NCBI GenBank assembly: GCA_022478985.1
Contig: JAKSZP010013323.1
Coordinates: 85,451 to 149,450, forward strand
DNA from: Massospora cicadina
Lineage: Eukaryota > Entomophthoromycota > Entomophthoromycetes > Entomophthorales > Entomophthoraceae
Length of the DNA: 64,000 nucleotides
Direction of reading: 5' to 3'
Positions 11,944 to 23,263 of this stretch are shown here, piece after piece. The translations under genes were made by a program, and so were the position numbers. The notes under the pieces are model-generated. The model searched no databases. It saw only the letters and a program-made list of their open reading frames with translations, and was not told where the DNA came from. The stretch's first letter is position 1. Each line of letters opens with the position of its first letter.

Positions 11944-12937
11944 TGTTAACTCTCTAGATTTACTGCATAGGTTCATGTGTATAATTTCTTAGGTTAGGGG
12001 GCGATAAGTTGCATGAAAAGAACTATTTAGTTAAGTTACTTCGCCATAAGTGGTTTTAGTTCCTTTTAAATATTCCTTAAAAGGCAGCTATTGACGACCT
12101 TGCTTTTTGTTCTTCAAAAAAAATTGGATAAGGGAAACTATTCCCTCAACTCTTACTTAATAGAACTTGAAAACAAAAATGGATAAGTAAAAATAATCCC
12201 TTTAACTCTTCCACAAGAGAACAATATATATATTGTGTTACTATCTAACTATCCGTCTTAAATTGTCTGTCACTATTGAATAAAACAAGAGTCAAATAAG
12301 AAAGTTTGGTGCTCAACACTTCAGTTAGCACCCCAATGCAAATGGCAGACCTATCTGATTTACTTAACATAATGGTCATAACAAAATGAACAATTCATCC
12401 ACTTATTCAGCATTCATTATCAACTATTTATGACTTTCCGTGGGTTTATAAAATAAATTGTCCCAATGCCTTTATTAACTCAATATATTAACCTTAACAA
12501 GCTAGAAACCTAATTAGATAATGGTATAATTTACCTTAACAACAGGACACTTCACTCAGGCTAACCTGCAAGTTATTGCCACAAAAAGTATTGTCAATGC
12601 TTCAGTAACTCCAAAAGCGCCCTCATTGATTAAAAAAATCCTGAATGATTTTCATAAGAAGTTAATTGTCATAATTTAACCACCAATTGAACTCCTTGAC
12701 AATCATTGTCAGAAAAATATCCTGAACACGCCATTAATATTCAGGCTCATTATCAAATCCCATCATATACTAAACTAGTGTCTCATATGAGAACATCTCC
12801 TGACAATAGTTATTGGACATTGATAACTCCAATATCCTTATAGTTGCTTATTAAAAAGTGAACCAAAGTTGGATAAGACAGATAGTCAATAGTAATTTGT
12901 AGCATTTGGATAATGTGGGCATTTCAAAATCCCAACA
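11944..12937 (-). repeat. 5' LTR of the deleted element (right copy)
   Basis: 994 nt, TGTTAACTCTC to AATCCCAACA as read on the plus strand, collinear with 9168-10152. It lacks the 21-nt LINE-tail insertion of its partner. Divergence between the two LTRs is visible in most lines, so the insertion is old. Confidence 0.85.
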
Positions 12938-13264
12938 GAGGGTGTATAGGTATGTTATCAATTTGTTATAGTCAGAGGAGTGGTTCAACTTCATTTCAAT
13001 ATCTTGTAATCCTTATTCCCAAGTTAAGGTGCTTTTAGTTTAAAAAACGTTTTAAAATTTTTATAGAAAATTGTTTGATTTTTAGAAGACAAAGTTTCTT
13101 AAAGCACCTTTGCACATTTGTTTACATACTCATAATATGTGGGAAGCATGAAAGTTTTTCCTGAGAAGTCTGCAGGTGGCAGGCTATTAATGGCCTTTTT
13201 GATAATCTTAGCCTCAAGTATTATTGTCTAAACCCATTCTAGATCATCCAATTGGTACACTTGA
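12938..13264. other. Short segment between two LTR elements
   Basis: No gene seen. It contains an imperfect inverted repeat (AAGGTGCTTT near 13026 and AAAGCACCTT near 13098). Its last five bases, CTTGA, are the target site duplicated by the element that follows. Confidence 0.5.
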
Positions 13265-14462
13265 TGTTGTACAACTACATGAACACTAAGTTAGAAGAGT
13301 GTTCTCGCTATGAATAAGTTTATATATAAAAAGATCCCTTTCCCAACTTTCAGCAGGATCATTTAGCTCAGAGTAATACCACTAATCTCAGCCCTCATAT
13401 GAATAGCTTGAATTTTGGTGTTATGATTCCGCCATACCCTCAGCAGACTAGCCAAACTGGTTTCAAAGTTCACCCTTGCACTGCTTTAAATGTAGTGCCG
13501 CCACTTAAAGGAAACCATCCCCTTTTATAGACTTGAATGGGGTCCTGAGAGGTGAAAATTTCTTACCTATGTCTGATTGGGTAACTATATTAAATCTGTA
13601 CGTCATGGACATATCATAACTGCTGTTAAATATTCACCTGCTTTGAGTCAAGGCGAGGGAATGAGACTTTTGAGTGCTCTGATAGGCTAAATCTTCAATT
13701 TACCTAAAACGAGACATTCCATGATGTAACAGTCAGAATTATCCCAGTTCCAAATGCCATAAAAATGCAAAGTGATTGGCACACCAATAGCACTAAACCA
13801 CACCAACGTCAAGTTGGTAAAAAGGAATTGGCACTTAAAAAAGATGAATAGATAAGTGAGTTATGTGAACCCCAAAAAACCTTTATTTTTATTCGCAAAT
13901 AAAAAGGGCCCTCCAAACATAGCTAGTCTGAGGATTAACCAACAATGCTCCTCATGGAGAGGCTCAAGGGGAAGAATTCCAATCTGAGCTTTGGAATTGG
14001 TGGGCACGCCTTTTTATGGTGGCCTTTTGGGGCCTCATCTGAATCATTAATTAGGCTTGTATGAGCCTAATCAATAATTTAAATAAGGCACAACACAGTG
14101 CCCAAACATGACCAAACACCAAAAATTTTCTAAAAAATTTGGCTCAGATTTGAAAAATTGAACCCAAGCCAAGACGCAACAAGTAATCAAAACTGATTGT
14201 TCTACATGCCTAATATGAATTTATGGTATCTCGCTATTAGTCCTCAAATAGTTTAAATATAGAGTGGTAATATTTAATTAGGGGATTGCTTTTTGTTTCC
14301 CTTTTGATGATTAATAAAATTTATATATATCTCTTCTTGTGATAATTTCCCCCAATATCTAATTAGCCACAGTTAAGAGCCTTTTTGTGCCTACAACTGT
14401 GAAATTGTTGAAACCATGTGCTACCAGCTCCAGAGAGCATAGATATCGCCAGGATTCCAACA
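13265..14462 (+). repeat. 5' LTR interrupted by a 482-bp insertion
   Basis: Starts TGTTGTACAACTACATG and ends CCAGGATTCCAACA. Removing the 482-bp insertion leaves 716 nt, matching the 717-nt 3' LTR. A promoter-like TATATATAAAA lies near 13320, and the CCCTTTTATAGA block near 13522 is conserved in three LTR copies of this family. Confidence 0.9.
13724..14205. mobile_element. 482-bp insertion inside the LTR (MITE-like or solo LTR of another family)
   Basis: The 3' LTR reads CCCTATGCCTAATCTG where the 5' LTR reads CCATG, then 482 extra bases, then ATGCCTAATATG. The extra segment is flanked by the trinucleotide ATG on both sides. Its ends are imperfect inverted repeats (TGTAACAGTCAG and TGTAGAACAATCAG on the opposite strand). 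It has no coding capacity and an internal AT-rich palindromic patch. A three-base duplication with inverted ends suits a DNA-transposon MITE; TG...CA limits would also allow a solo LTR. Confidence 0.6.
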
Positions 14463-14464
14463 AA

Positions 14465-14482
14465 TGGTGCTCACTACAGGGG
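14465..14482 (+). other. Primer-binding site
   Basis: TGGTGCTCACTACAGGGG, two bases after the 5' LTR. The same sequence occurs at 3469-3486 after another LTR end. The tRNA that would pair with it was not identified. Confidence 0.65.
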
Positions 14483-14599
14483 CCTTAACACCACTAAAAC
14501 TATTATTCAATAATTGAGGCCATTGAAGTAACTAACCCTCCCAACCTTTACGTCATTTTAGAACTAAGGATAGCTGCCTTATAACAGCAGCTGGCCAGT

Positions 14600-15589
14600 G
14601 CTTTGCCTCGCCTTAAAAAGCTTGAGCAGTACTCCTCTCAAGGCCCTCATGAGGCCACTCTCATTATTCATAAACCCCTTTAAAGACAAGTTTACCCCAG
14701 GTGAGGATTGCATTACCTCGTTCCTACTTGTTTATGAATTTTTTATGGAAGGGAAAATGGCTATCAAAAATTAAATACATACTCCTTTTTTAAGTCACCT
14801 TGCTCAAGAGATTATGGTACCAAATATGGTCACTCAGCATCTGAGCGGAGGTGAAGAAATCCCTTATGGAGGAATTTGGCTCCACGCAGAGTTTTTGTAG
14901 GAGGAAACTGGCCTTTATGTTTCTCAGTATGCAAAAAGGAGAATTGATCGCCTCTTTTGTTGATTGGCCCTATAGTGAATCCCATCCAATCTTAATTGAA
15001 AAGTTGTTACCTCTTGATGACGCCATTGCTGCCATCTTGACTGTATTGGCGCCTCGCTCCTCCTTGCAATGAATCTTTCTTCAATAAAACGTTCCTTCCA
15101 GAATTAAGTTATATCAAGGAGGCTCTTCTAACAGTGGCTGACTTTTATGAACCTAAGATTGAGCAAGGAGCTTTGAGGCAGGAGTCCACTCTGACCTCCC
15201 TAGCCTCCTCTATGGCTGTCTCACTATGGAAACCTGCTCCCCTGGAGCATCTCAAACCAGATGTTCCTCCACCATGTAAGTGTAGACAGCATATACTAGC
15301 GGTGCCTGAGCCATGCTCCCCACCATATTCTGCACTTAAAGTTCTCCCTGTGCTGTCAGTTACAACTTTTCCAAACTACTTTCCTTCTCCAGAGCAGCCT
15401 CCCAAAGCGGTTCAATTGTCACGTCCCCACAAGACGCCATCCCTATATCCTTTGGCTTCTACCCCAGCCATCCATAGCTCAAAACCTGCTCCCCTGGGGC
15501 AGCCAAAACCAACGATTCAAGAGTGCAAATCCAGAGCCATTGCAGTTACAACGCCATCTCTGGAAGCCAAAAGGGTAGATGTAGGCTGA
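14600..15589 (+). pseudogene. gag fragments with proline-rich tail
   Basis: Open frame 14851-15072 (MKKSLMEEFGSTQSF...) resembles a capsid C-terminal region with the phrase LLPLDDAIAAIL. Frame 15134-15589 is 151 codons, very rich in Pro, Ser and Leu, with repeated PAPLEH/PAPLGQ phrases and scattered Cys but no clear CCHC knuckle. Position after LTR and PBS supports gag, which packages element RNA into particles. Stops separate the pieces. Confidence 0.55.
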
Positions 15590-15989
15590 ATGGACATTTT
15601 CTACCATATGGGAAGCATTGACCCTACCCTTTCCCATGGACTCTCTATTGCGCATAACTAACCCCTGATGATGTCTGATGGGGATCGTGAAGAGTTAGGA
15701 TATTGTCCCAGGAGCCTCATCTGAAGTGGGGGTACCAGATTGGTTATACCCTGAAGAGCAGATATTGCTCTGGTACCCAGTGGAACTTGTCTCTAGCAAG
15801 TGTTGCGATGTTCTGAAGTAATTGATACTGCCAGCGATGATAACCAGCTCATTGCTTCGCTTACTCAATCTTCTCAGCGGGTTCTTATTTAGAATCTATA
15901 AAAGACAAATACCCTGATACCGCCCAAGGCTTATTTCCACTTTCCATATCAAGGAGGTCCTCGCCCTCTCCCCTACCCCTTGGTGGAAT

Positions 15990-16221
15990 CTTAACAAAGG
16001 TGGAGGTCATTGTCAACAAATTATGGGTCAAGGCTATCCTAGATATTGGATCCCCCATGAATGTTATTTGTTCAAAGCTGATTAAGACGATTAAGCTGGC
16101 CCCTAACTTGGAATACACCAAAGAATTTAGAAGTGCATGTCCTAACAGCACTTGTGAGATTTGGGAATACTCTTATTGCCCATCTGATTTGGGAAGCTTG
16201 TCCTGTCAGCCCTGGCTGTGA
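15990..16221 (+). pseudogene. Aspartic protease fragment
   Basis: The phrase VKAILDIGSPMNVICSKLI matches the retropepsin pattern (A-x-hydrophobic-D-T/S-G-S/A-x-x-N-x-I) with Thr replaced by Ile next to the catalytic Asp. The surrounding frame runs from 16000 to 16221. Order after gag and before RT is as expected for Ty3/gypsy. The substituted Thr suggests inactivity. Confidence 0.6.
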
Positions 16222-16797
16222 ACTTGCCTAATAATAAGTATGATCTGATTTTTGGTACTCAATTTATGCTCAAGTATGACGGAAGTATTAACCTGGAACA
16301 GGGCTACCTCTCCCTGCTTAACCATGAGGTTCATTTGGTACTAACCAACAATTAACTTAGTAAAAAAGATTATCTTGCTCAGTTTAGTATCCTTCCTCTG
16401 CATTATTTTTACACAGCATGACGGCAGGACAAAATACAAAGACGTTGCCTCAATCAGTGGACTCTTTAGAGGATTTTCGTCATATGTGTCAGAAGAGATG
16501 ATAATTAGGGCGGGTGAAAAAAGGTGATGACACCAAGATTAATCTGCAAATTCCCCACAATTGACTCTTACATATAACAAAAATAGATGAAGTTAGTCCA
16601 TTAAACTTTGAGTGTTGCCATGCATACTAGACCCAGATTAACAGTGAACTATCAATATACTCCTGGGAATATTACCAGTAAGGACATTATTGTAAAGAAA
16701 CATCAAGAAGTTGGAGCAAACCTGATGATCCCCATCAAATATTAAACAAATCCACGGCATTGGGTCTATGTTAGACATGGACTTACCTGCTGCTTAA

Positions 16798-17560
16798 TTG
16801 TTGTGCACTTTGCCTAGCATCCAGATTTCTGATAAATTACCTCTAGATGAGCTTACCAAAGTTCACACTTTGCTAGAGGCCTTTAGTAATATTTTCTCTA
16901 AATCTGATACCAATTATGGGCACATGAAGAATTATAGCCACACTATTGAATTTGATAATGCCCATCCTAATCCAATCCAAGCCCTATCAGATTCTAAAGT
17001 TGAGGAGCTCCAGATGAGGATGGAGCTTAAAAAGTTACTGGAAGTGGAGTTGCTGCTGCCTTCTCAAAGCCCTTAGTCATCTCCCCTTCTTCTGATAAAA
17101 TTAAAAATGGAGGTCATCAGACAGTTGTGTACTACTGAAAATTGAACAACCTTACAAATAAGGATAACTACCCTATTCCTCATAAAAATGATGCCCAGGC
17201 TTAATTTTCTGTATAGAGATTTTTTTCTGCTATGAACTTAGCTAGCTGATATTGACAAAAGGACTTTTCTCCAGTAGACCAGGAGAAATGTACTCTTATC
17301 TGCAGCAAAGGCCTGTTACAACCCACTTGGCTACCCCAGGGGTTGTGCATTGTGCCCGCAACCTTCCAGTGAGCTATTAAACATTTTACAGAATCTTAAA
17401 ATGAATTGTGTGATCTTCTATCATGATGATATCATAGTCTTTTCAAAACTTTCATTGAGCATTTGATTTATCTCAAGGAAGTTTTTCAACCCTTGCGCGC
17501 ATCTAATATTAAGCTGAAGCCTGCAAAATGTACTTTTTTCCAAAAATTGGATTTCTCAGA
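16798..17560 (+). pseudogene. Reverse transcriptase, degenerate
   Basis: Open frame 16798-17076 carries the pre-RT linker phrases LLEAFSNIFSKSD, HTIEFDNAHPNPIQAL and ELKKLLEVELLLPSQSP, standard just before gypsy RT fingers. Further on, broken frames contain LPQG, a YHDDI-type active-site remnant (17415-17430, for YxDD) and the LKPAKCTFF phrase that follows it. Multiple in-frame stops and shifts. Confidence 0.75.
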
Positions 17561-17814
17561 CATGTCATCTATCAAGAAGGGATTCAGCACCTACACAATA
17601 AAGTTGAATCTATTTCCAAAATGCCATCACTAAAAACCCCATAAGATATCCAGTTGTTTTTGGACATGATGGGGTACTACCACCAATTCATCCCTTTCAT
17701 CCAACTCAGTGAGCCTCTTTTACGTCTCTTTGCTAAAAACACTCCTTTCTATTGAGGTGCTCAAAAAAATACTGCGTTTGAGATGCTAAAGAAGTTGCTG
17801 CAATAGAAACCTAT

Positions 17815-18235
17815 CCTTTTTCACCCTGACTATAGAAAACCCTCCATTCTGTTCACCAACGCCTCTGACTACGCTGTTGGAGAAATCCTGACTCAACTAA
17901 TTGAATTTGAGGTTGATCATCCCATTTTCTACTTCAGCAAGATTTTTTTAAAGCTGAACATAACAATAGCATTGCAGAAAAAAGTGCCTTGCTGTCTGCT
18001 CTCTGTGAAATATTTCGCCCTTTTCTCTATACTACTTTTTAAAGTGATTACTGACAACGCATCCCTAAAGTGGTTACAACTTATGAAGGATCTCACTGAA
18101 CAGTTGGCTTGTTGGGCCTTGAAGTCCAACCTTATGATATGACTATTGAGTACAAGCTGGGACTCACCACATGAATGTTGATAGGTTAACTCAGTTGCCA
18201 GTCCTTTACCTAGATAATAGTGAAGAGGGAGATTG
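17815..18235 (+). pseudogene. RNase H, degenerate
   Basis: Translation gives FHPDYRKPSILFTNASDYAV, HPIFYFSKIF and VITDNASLKWL. These match the RNase H blocks (TDASxxAxG, HPIxYxSKxL, V.TDHxSLxWL), with the first catalytic Asp as Asn. A frameshift lies between the blocks. Confidence 0.7.
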
Positions 18236-18379
18236 AATGCCTCTTAATGACCCTCAATGATTTGTATGATTATGAACCTGTACAAAAGACTAAAGCGTGA
18301 TACTCCTGCAACACTAAGGTGGAGAATGGGAAGTTATAAATAAAAGCAGGGGCTAAAAACTACCCTACCTTAGAACTTT

Positions 18380-19140
18380 AGAGAGAGTACCTGTGATCAT
18401 GGAGGATCATTCTATCCTGGGGCATGGTGGAGTATGGAAAACCTATTATTGGTTCAAAGAATGATACTACTGGGAGGGAATGATGGAAACCATTACTGAA
18501 GTCCTGGATGCTTGTTTGACCTGCAAAAATCAATACCATCCAAGACCAAGTATCAATACCAACCTACTATGCCTCAACAGCCCTTCCACACGGTAAGCCT
18601 AGATGTGGTTGACACTCTACTCCATACTACTGGTGTAAATCAATATATCTTGATAGGTACTGATCATTTTATAGAAATGGGTTGAAGCGGTGGCACTCCT
18701 TGCTCAAGCTGCTAAAGCTACCATCAATTTCCTTCATCAAAATATTTTACTCATCATGGGCAGCCTCAAGTTCTTCTCTGTGATAATGGGAAAAACTTCA
18801 CCACTAGAGTAGTCAAGATCTTAGCCACTTCCATATGTGCCCAACAGCTCTTTTTGGTCCCTTATAACCCTTCTACTAAGGGCACTGTAAAAAGAGAAAT
18901 GATACATTGGTATACATACTGCAAAATTGGCCACCTCTGACACTCTTTCCTGGGATCAGTATTTGCCCAGTGCTCTGATGGCCTACCAGATTAGTTATCA
19001 CCGGATCCTCAAGATGTCTCCATCTCACATTTTATATGGTCCAGAACCTGGGATACCCACTCTCTTAGCCAAAGATGTCTTCTCCGCCAAGACTAATGAT
19101 CCAGACAAGGCCACAAGGAGGCTGGCACAACAATAAATTA
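18380..19140 (+). pseudogene. Integrase, degenerate
   Basis: Contains a zinc-binding remnant (HSILGHGG near 18405, CLTCKNQYHP near 18513), the core phrase LCDNGKNFTT (about 18777) and YNPSTKGTVKREM (about 18863). Open frame 18927-19136 has the conserved region after the core (WDQYLPSALMAYQISYH, SPSHILYG). These are Ty3/gypsy integrase blocks; stops interrupt several of them. Confidence 0.78.
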
Positions 19141-19424
19141 GTTACAATCTGAAGCTATGGCAATTTAGCTAAAACTATCAATAAAGAGGGCCAGGCAGCT
19201 ATTTCTGCTTAAGCCACCACTTCCCACCTTTTGTATCTCTGACCTGGTCCTATATTACCACAACCGCATCACTCCCAGAAGTGAGAAGCTTAGATCCATC
19301 TAGGAAAGACCTTTTGTTAATTACAGGAGAGGTGGTGAATACTATATCAAATCACTTGCTTCTGTAGTTACCATCAACAGAGTCCATAGACAAAGCTTGA
19401 ACCCTAGTTTCCCCTAACGCCCAT

Positions 19425-19435
19425 GAAGGGGAAAA
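19425..19435 (+). other. Polypurine tract
   Basis: GAAGGGGAAAA immediately before the TG that opens the 3' LTR, the normal position of the plus-strand primer. Confidence 0.75.
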
Positions 19436-20152
19436 TGTTAGATAATTACATGTTTGCTTAAGTGAGAAGCATTTTCCCACTATGAATAAGGTGATATATA
19501 AACAACATCCCTTGACCAATATTCAGGGGAATCATTTAGTTCAGAGTAATACTATTAATCCCAACCTCAGTTGAATGGCTTGAATTTAGGTGTTATGATT
19601 CTGCCAAACCCTCACCAGAATAGTAAAACTGGCTCTAAAGTTCACCCTTGCACTGCTTTAAATGTAGTGCACCACCTAAGGGAAACCCAGCCCCTTTTAT
19701 AGAATTGAAGGGGTCCTGAGAGGTAAAAATATTTTTAGATGTATGATTGGATTAATTATATTAAATCCTTACCACATGGACATATCATACCTGCTGTTAA
19801 ATACTCACCTGAACTAAAGTTAAGACAAGGGAATAAGATATTTGTGTGATCAAAGCTAAATTTTCATTTACCTAAAATGAGCCACCCTATGCCTAATCTG
19901 AGTTCACAGGTATCTCACTATTAGCCCTAAAGTAATTTAATACTAAGCAGCAATATTTTAATAAGGGATTGCTTTTTGTTCCCTTTTGACAAATAGTAAA
20001 ATTTATATATGTAAATATATAATCTTCTTGTGATAATTTCCCTGATAACTAATTAAATGTGGGTAAGAGCCTTTTTACAACTACAACTGTAAGTTTATTG
20101 AGATCCTGTGCTACCAGCACCAGCGAGCATAGTAATTGCCAGGATTCCAACA
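19436..20152 (+). repeat. 3' LTR
   Basis: 717 nt, TGTTAGATAATTACATG to AGGATTCCAACA. Collinear with the 5' LTR outside the 482-bp insertion, and with the solo LTR at 23937-24707. TATA-like GATATATAAAC near 19492. Confidence 0.92.
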
Positions 20153-20157
20153 CTTGA

Positions 20158-21097
20158 CAATATTAAGACTTTTTCATATCTAATCTTATGCTTTGATTTA
20201 CTTCAAAGCCTATCATCTAAGCTGCACTCTGGTCTCATTCATTTAATCTACTTAAAATAGCTTTTGGTTCATTGAATTTGCCATTTCCAAGGATCTCACC
20301 TCCAGAGCCCACCTGTTTGGTCTCAACCTGTCCAATAATGGAAGCTTAAGGCTATGTGGCGGTTAGAAAATGCCTTGACCATTGCATTCGTTGGCAAATT
20401 TGACAGTTGATTGAGTTTCAAGGTTCAAATCATTGTAAGGACATAATCTCTCACTATTGTGTTGGTACTAAAGTAAATGTACCTCGCCATCTTGGTGATC
20501 AGGTTCTCTTAGTCATAAAGTTATAAATTTATGCTATCTCACCATCAAGGTGGTAGTGGATACCATGAGTTTAATTAATAGTCAGTGAAGACTTATTGTT
20601 TGGTCAACCAATTATCCGACAATATTTTTGACAGCAATAATGTGCTGACTTAGTACATTGGTGCACCAAAAAGCGTGGCGCGTATAATATAACTATCAAT
20701 AAACCAAATGAGCATTATTGGCCCCCTAAATAAGATTCAACTTGAGTTTTAGGCAGTAACTTTATGACTTATAGACTCTTTTACAAAAAAAGAATTTCAA
20801 AGAAATTACAAACTGTTACTTTTAATCAAAGTTTATAACTGTAAGCGTTAGTATTGTAGTTCAATTATTGCCAAAACGTGTTCCCAAAGTCTTGATAAAA
20901 GATCGATTATTACAGCTGATAAAGTTTATCCAGGAGATTTAAAGATAGAGGCAAAGTAAGAGATTGACTAAAAGAATGAATCACACGTATTGAACAAACT
21001 GTGGGTTACTGCGAGAATAACGAACTTATTTTAGCTTAATAATGTAATCGAGTATAAAAATGCAACGAGAATTCAGAATATGGCATTGGGTTATGCT
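20158..21097. other. No gene recognised; downstream flank of CCT2
   Basis: Continuation of the sequence interrupted by the preceding element. A plus-strand phrase RHLGDQVLLVIK near 20490 recalls the GDxVLL start of an integrase C-terminus, but nothing around it supports that. The rest is AT-rich without motifs. Confidence 0.35.
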
Positions 21098-21103
21098 TTT
21101 ATT
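21098..21103 (-). terminator. Candidate poly(A) signal of CCT2
   Basis: AATAAA on the minus strand, about 100 nt downstream of the CCT2 stop codon. The nearest canonical hexamer found by eye. Confidence 0.4.
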
Positions 21104-21203
21104 AAGGGCAACAAATAAAGCAACTTTGGCTACTTTTGGAGTACAAAACTTAGACCCTTTCACGGCGCCTAAATCAGAGTTAAAATCAAATTTAGTATGG
21201 CTT

Positions 21204-23263
21204 CTACCTCGGAGCGGAACGAAGAATATCATCAACTCGGAGAATCATCTCAGCCGCTTCAGCAGCGCTCAAGAGAACTTGGCGCTTGAGCTTATAGGAT
21301 TCGGTTACGCCAAGTTCACGCATACTAGCAATTTTGCCCTGATACATATCTACAGTTTAGCTTGCGCCAAAATTGGAGTTATACCTAGGCCAGAATCTGA
21401 CTTTCCGTCATAGTGAGCCGAGCGAAGTTGTGAGACCAACTCCGAGCTATCATACCCAGCATTATCAGCCAAGTAAGTTGGGAGCTATAAAAGTTAGATA
21501 AAAGCTTCATACTCTTAGAGTATACCTGCCTCAAGGCCTTAGCAAAGGCCTCCACCGCCATAGCACGCTTGCCTGATGTAATGGCAGCGACTGCGTCTAC
21601 GGCCTTGGACATGAGCATTTCAGAACAGCCTAAAAGGGTTACCCACGAACAAATCTAACATACCTCCACCAAGAACGGTGGCTGGCTCCTTGACAGTTTG
21701 AGACAAAACACTGAGGGCGTCATGGAGAGAGCGCTCAGCTTCGTCCAACAGCTGATTGGTGGCCCCTCGCAAAACAATAGTACAAGCCTCACCGGCCGCA
21801 ACCCCCGAAAATTTAATCATCTTATCCTCACCAATAATAATCTCCTCAATCAAATCGCACTGGCCAAGCTTCACCAACTCGGGATGGTCAAAGGTAGACG
21901 CAATTTCTCCCCCCGTTACAAGTGCAAGCCGTTCGATGCCGTCAAAGTCGGCATGTTCGATGGCCATAATGCCAGAGTCAGCGAAAAGTTGCTCGGGCCA
22001 GTTGTAGATGAGCTGCCGATTGACAAAGCAGTTGATGCCGTGGGCCTTAATCTTCTCAACTTTGGACTTCATCTTGTTCTAAAAGCTTAGCAACCGAGGC
22101 AACCAGCATCGCTTACTCTTTCTGCACGTTCAAGTTCAGCCAATTTACCAGTGGCATCCACTTTAACCCGTGCACCAAAGATTTTGATCTTGTCAGTATC
22201 CATGGCTAAACGTGTCAATATATAACTGGGACATTCATTTTACGAGTATTGGCAACCAGGATCTTGGCGTTCTCAATCCTTTTGGGTTGATTGACGCCGA
22301 TTTTTTTGTCGAGAATAAAACCTTAATCGAGTTAAACCTGTAAATCGAATACATAATACCTTCATCCAAAAACGAATCTGAGAGCTTGCCACCCACCTTT
22401 TTGATGATCTGAATGTTCTCAAGGTTGGTGCTGCCCTGTTTCTTTTAGAAAATTACAAACCAAAATTTACTACCTTTAACCTTAAAACTGCATCAACAGC
22501 AAGGTTGGAAAAGTATTCCTTGTCCTGTGAAAGAACTTTGGAACTGAGGGTCGTTTGGGCAATATTAACCAAATCAGCGCGGAACAGATCTTTTGATGAA
22601 CTACAGGATAAATCTAAAACGCAAAGAAAACGAATTACCTGTTATCGACTGACGATTCGCGAAGTGCATCTGCTGCTGCCTGAGAGGCAATGCGAAACCC
22701 TTCAATGATGGTCTGAGGGTGGATCTTTTTATTGATCAATTTCTCAGCCTCGCGTAGAAGCTCAGAGGCTAGCACACATACCGAGGTTGTGCCATCTCCA
22801 ACTTCATCGTCCTGAACTTTGGATAGATCTTAAGCGGGTCAAGGTAATAAAAGCCAAAATAAAGGTGCAAAACCGCGAAAAAAGGATACTGACTAAAACT
22901 TTAGCCGCAGCGTTATCTAAAGCGATAGATTTAAGGATGGTGGCACCATCGTTGGTAACCATAACCTCTCCAGTACTAGAGGATTGAAGAATTTTATCCT
23001 AGCCAAAAAATTAAGCAACCCTACCTAAAAGACAATTACCATCCCTTTGGGGCCAAGTGTGCTTTTTACAAGGTCACCAACGGCGATAGCTCCGATAAAA
23101 GAGGACTTTAGATTAGTTTTAACCCTTAACCAAAATTACTAGGCGAGCGTTTTCCCCTCTCTCCTCGGTAGCCTCATTACCCAAGATTTGAACAGGATTA
23201 AGTGACTAATAATTTAAATAAAGATTAAATTGAATATTAATAATAAATAGTATAGAGTACCAT
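21204..23263 (-). CDS. CCT2: T-complex protein 1 subunit beta (CCT2), 13 exons
   Basis: Beta subunit of the cytosolic group II chaperonin CCT/TRiC, the hetero-oligomeric double ring that folds actin, tubulin and other proteins using ATP. Exons (plus coordinates): 23261-23263, 23140-23205, 23040-23105, 22890-22998, 22639-22828, 22476-22600, 22360-22435, 22244-22321, 22117-22205, 21664-22078, 21536-21629, 21385-21484, 21204-21349. All junctions are GT-AG. Coding length is 1557 nt, 518 residues, close to yeast and human. Visible motifs: LGPKGM ending at residue 45, NDGATI (61-66), GDGTTS (92-97), the beta-typical [42 protein letters not shown] and ADNAG (443-447). The start ATG is the whole of coding exon 1: exon 2 has an in-frame stop directly upstream, and fungal orthologues begin with the same MSLNPVQ-type peptide. 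Introns are 34-61 nt. No defects seen. Confidence 0.96.

Larger units (their letters stand above)
9168..12937 (-). mobile_element. LTR retrotransposon with most of pol deleted
   Basis: Two direct LTRs (9168-10152 and 11944-12937), both TG...CA, enclose only 1.8 kb. On the minus strand the order after the right-hand LTR is: primer-binding site at 11925-11941, gag-like peptides (11092-11849), then abruptly an integrase C-terminal segment (about 10860-11066). Protease, RT, RNase H and the integrase core are missing, so this is a large internal deletion derivative of a Ty3/gypsy-like element. Flanking five-mers GAAGT and GAGGG are not a convincing duplication. The left LTR later received a 21-nt LINE tail. 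Confidence 0.8.
13265..20152 (+). mobile_element. Ty3/gypsy LTR retrotransposon, full-length but decayed
   Basis: Two TG...CA LTRs (13265-14462, 19436-20152) are flanked outside by identical five-mers CTTGA (13260-13264 and 20153-20157), proving a single integration event. Inside, in order: primer-binding site 14465-14482, gag 14600-15589, protease near 16000, pre-RT 16798-17076, RT 17077-17560, RNase H 17815-18235, integrase 18380-19140, polypurine tract 19425-19435. Protease-RT-RNase H-integrase is the Ty3/gypsy order. Many stops and frameshifts make every domain nonfunctional. No chromodomain was seen. Confidence 0.93.

Noticed and set aside
13024..13110. Inverted repeat AAGGTGCTTT/AAAGCACCTT considered as MITE ends.
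   Set aside because: Short arms, no target duplication, AT-rich interior pairing by chance.
20450..20530. Plus-strand RHLGDQVLLVIK, like the start of an integrase C-terminus.
   Set aside because: Only one short phrase; no neighbouring integrase blocks and no LTR for it.
21060..22090. Plus-strand open frames of 117, 130 and 83 codons across this area.
   Set aside because: They are antisense shadows of CCT2 exons 10-13 and carry no domain.
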